A DNA stretch of 64,000 bases. It comes from Siniperca chuatsi (taxonomy: Eukaryota; Chordata; Actinopteri; Centrarchiformes; Sinipercidae). The notes under the pieces were generated by a model. The model searched no databases. It was not told where the DNA came from and worked only from the letters and a program-made list of their open reading frames with translations. Position numbers and translations under genes: made by a program. Location of the stretch: assembly GCF_020085105.1 (NCBI RefSeq), contig NC_058052.1, positions 8,107,733 to 8,171,732 on the forward strand. Reading direction: 5' to 3'. How positions within the stretch are numbered: position 1 is the first letter of the stretch; the number at the start of each line of letters is the position of its first letter. This document shows positions 61,901 to 64,000 of the stretch, one piece after another.

Positions 61901-62560
61901 CGCGAGCTTGAATAAAGAGGTAGCTTCTCAAGCAATCTCGGCCTTGTTTGTTTAAGGTAATTACTACTTGTCCTCCCATCCTGCTGGCCCAGATGATGCA
62001 TGAAAATTACCATTCCCCTACTTCAATCAAAGCTGGAAAAAGAAAAGGGAGAAAGGGGGGAACAGAGGCGAGCAGATGGGAGGGGGAGGCGGTGAGAGAG
62101 GAACTCTGTGAGACACACAGAGCTCCCTCCCTGCATGACAAGAAAGGGCACTGTCTCTGATTAATTAGCTGGAGTTGGTAATCAGTTTAATAAGACTGAA
62201 GTTGATGGTGAGAGGTCCCCTTTGGCAGAGCCACGCTAAGCTTAGCACTCTGTTCAGGGCCCTCGCTTTCTTCCACCAAGTAAACACGCAGTGTCTATTT
62301 ACATAAACAGTTGTTTCTTTTTTGTGGGGGGCTATTTTTCCTTCCAAACCGCCCGAAAGCCTAACACCACCGCTTAAGTCACTCCCAACAATGGCAGTGG
62401 GAATTGCAGACAAATTCATGAATTTTTCAACATATGAGAACTAATTAAATTGAGGCCTTTTTGAAATGAATATAGTGTGAGGTACTCACTAGCCCGACGC
62501 ACACAAAGAGGGTATAATTCAGCGATTGAATTCTGGCTTGATAGCATTCAGCCTTTTACC
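61900..62560. promoter_or_regulatory. candidate conserved non-coding element with TCF and homeodomain sites
   Basis: GGTAATTAC near 61955, a TCF/LEF consensus ATCAAAG at 62026-62032, GATTAATTAG at 62159-62168 and further TAAT cores, in a block of complex sequence. No coding frame. Confidence 0.38.
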
Positions 62561-62899
62561 ATGGTGAGCTATACAGATGGCTGGGGTCCTTTTCATTCTT
62601 TTCTTTCTTAATGGCAAATCTCATTATGGCAGTTATCACTGTATGGAGAACAAGACGGGAACGATGGGCCACAAAGCCACACGGTGCAGGAATTTGGTAC
62701 CTGTCTGCTGCAGAACATGATACTTACCGTTAGGTCAGATCGTCATGAGAATTTAAAATTAGACTTTGTTTAGATAACTGTTACAGCACATACAAAATAG
62801 TAGTAGTAGAAACTGTAGTTTCTTAATACTCTCAGTTTGGTCAACAGTAAGCAATAGAATATACAAATATTGTACAACGTTAAGGATTTGAAATTGACC

Positions 62900-63422
62900 T
62901 CTTAAAGGAATAGTTTAGACATTTTGGGAAATACACTTATTTGCTTTCTTGAGCAAATAGAGGTGGTTAGCTTAGCTGCGCATTAAGACTGGAAGCAGGA
63001 GAAACAACTAGTCTGACTGGTCAAAGGTTCCCAGCACCACTAAGACTAATTAATCAACAGTGACTGTCTGGAGTCTTGTCGTCACCGTGAAGCAACCAGC
63101 GGAAACTCCAGGAAATCACAGCAACCGGCCAAGAAATAATCCAGCACATAACCCTCTGTAAAACCGCAACTCGCTATTTTTATACTTGGTTTTTGAACGG
63201 ATTAAACAAATGAGATATAACGTGTAAAATTAACGAGCTTCAGGATTTTGTTACTGTAAAAGACAGCCAGGTTAGTTATTTGCTCCTGCTTCCAGTTGTT
63301 TTGCAAAGCTTAGCTAACATATTTAGTGTACAGATTTCGAGAGTGGTGTCGATATTCTCGTCTAACTCTCTGCAAGAACGCAAATAAGCATACTTACCAA
63401 AATGTTGAACTATTCTTTGAAA
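62900..63422 (-). mobile_element. MITE-like element with long inverted ends, common percomorph type
   Basis: The left end (CTTAAAGGAATAGTTTAGAC, then ATTTTGGGAAATACACTTAT and TTGCTTTCTTG) and the reverse complement of the right end (AAGAATAGTTCAACATTTTGG, then GCTTATTTGCGTTCTTG) form imperfect inverted repeats of about 55 bp. A CTGGAAGCAGGAG word is also repeated in inverted orientation further in. On the minus strand the order (AGTTAGACGAGAA, TTTGTTTAATCCGT, GGGTTATGTGCTGGA, TATTTCTTGGCCGG, TTCCTGGAGT) matches a repeat very common in perch-like fishes. No transposase. Confidence 0.88.
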
Positions 63423-64000
63423 CTATGCTGGACCTGTATATTGCTTTGGCTTAACATCCAAATCCAAACTTTTATTTTAGTGTTATTCTGTTTAGTTTTT
63501 TCAAGGTGCATTTTCTTTCCAGCTTGATATTTTTAGCTTCTCAAACTGAGACAAAGAAAATGACAGCTTGATGGTCTTCTCTTCAGCTACTGAAAGCTAT
63601 TCTCTTTATTATGTTCAACCTCCCAGGTTCTCTGCAACTCTGTCATCTTCTCCTGACCACTGTTATAATTAAGACTGTTTTTTGCCCCTGCCCATTTCAA
63701 AATATTTAAGATAAACGAATCATATGAAGCCTCTCACATGACAAAAGTATACTATAAAAGTATAATTTTACTTTCTACATTGTTCACTCTGTTACACTTA
63801 AATCTAATAAGTCACGACTTAGACTTGTCTTGGAATAAAAAAGAAGTTGTTGCTGTCATGGCCGAGCAGTTTCTATCTAAAGTAAACTCTGAGGACTGAG
63901 CCCGAGATAAGAGAGCACCACATCACCCTGTGGTGTTAATGATCGTCCGCTGTTACAACACAAAGACAGTCAAGTAGCAGATAGAGCACTGAAATAATTT
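63423..64000. other. intergenic, nothing recognised
   Basis: AT-rich, then a slightly GC-richer end. A 13-codon frame starting MAEQF at about 63858 has no support as a gene. Confidence 0.5.

Noticed and set aside
63858..63899. Possible first exon MAEQF... with a good start context
   Set aside because: Stops after 13 codons; no convincing donor or family match.
1..64000. CRISPR arrays, bacterial operons, insertion sequences or viral gene sets
   Set aside because: The repeats are microsatellites and eukaryotic transposons. The only gene has spliceosomal introns and vertebrate homology.

Overview
The window looks like nuclear DNA from a ray-finned fish, probably a percomorph teleost. It is AT-rich and has widely spaced exons with GT/AG introns. 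It is full of (CA)n/(TG)n microsatellites, short inverted-repeat transposons and LINE fossils of types I know from teleosts. I see no bacterial or viral gene organisation.

I can support one protein-coding gene. It lies on the minus strand at about 10.1-26.9 kb and encodes Rab11 family-interacting protein 2 (rab11fip2). From 5' to 3' it has: an ETS/CRE-type promoter near 26.9 kb; a non-coding first exon ending at 26708; coding exons at 25624-25272, 20908-20502, 19061-18716, 17184-17112 and 14907-14683; and a long 3' UTR that probably ends near the AATAAA at 10099-10094. All splice phases agree and predict a 467-residue protein. It has an N-terminal C2 domain, a phosphorylatable linker with three NPF motifs, and a C-terminal coiled-coil Rab11-binding domain. 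The 73-nt fourth coding exon is too short to find by ORF length. It was located from its splice sites and from the phase needed between its neighbours.

From 1 to 10 kb (the 3' side) and from 27 to 64 kb (the 5' side) I find no supportable exon. These flanks contain repeats and many 300-1400 bp islands that are richer in GC and in homeodomain, SOX, OTX, POU or TCF-like sites than the AT-rich DNA around them. In human, RAB11FIP2 lies beside EMX2 (3' side) and FAM204A/PRLHR (5' side) in a gene-poor region. I infer that the islands are candidate conserved non-coding elements, possibly long-range enhancers of emx2, with rab11fip2 as a bystander. I cannot test conservation from this sequence alone.

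Mobile DNA includes a frameshifted reverse-transcriptase fossil (52.66-53.18 kb), a second LINE C-terminal fossil (30.5 kb), three inverted-repeat MITE-like elements (22.64, 58.11 and 62.90 kb) and several fragments resembling common fish repeats. A diverged tandem duplication lies at 7.15-7.8 kb. Two strong G-quadruplex motifs lie at 55.58 and 59.06 kb. I did not find a clearly new biological system. The best leads are the lineage-variable exon 4 of rab11fip2 and the dense candidate regulatory islands.
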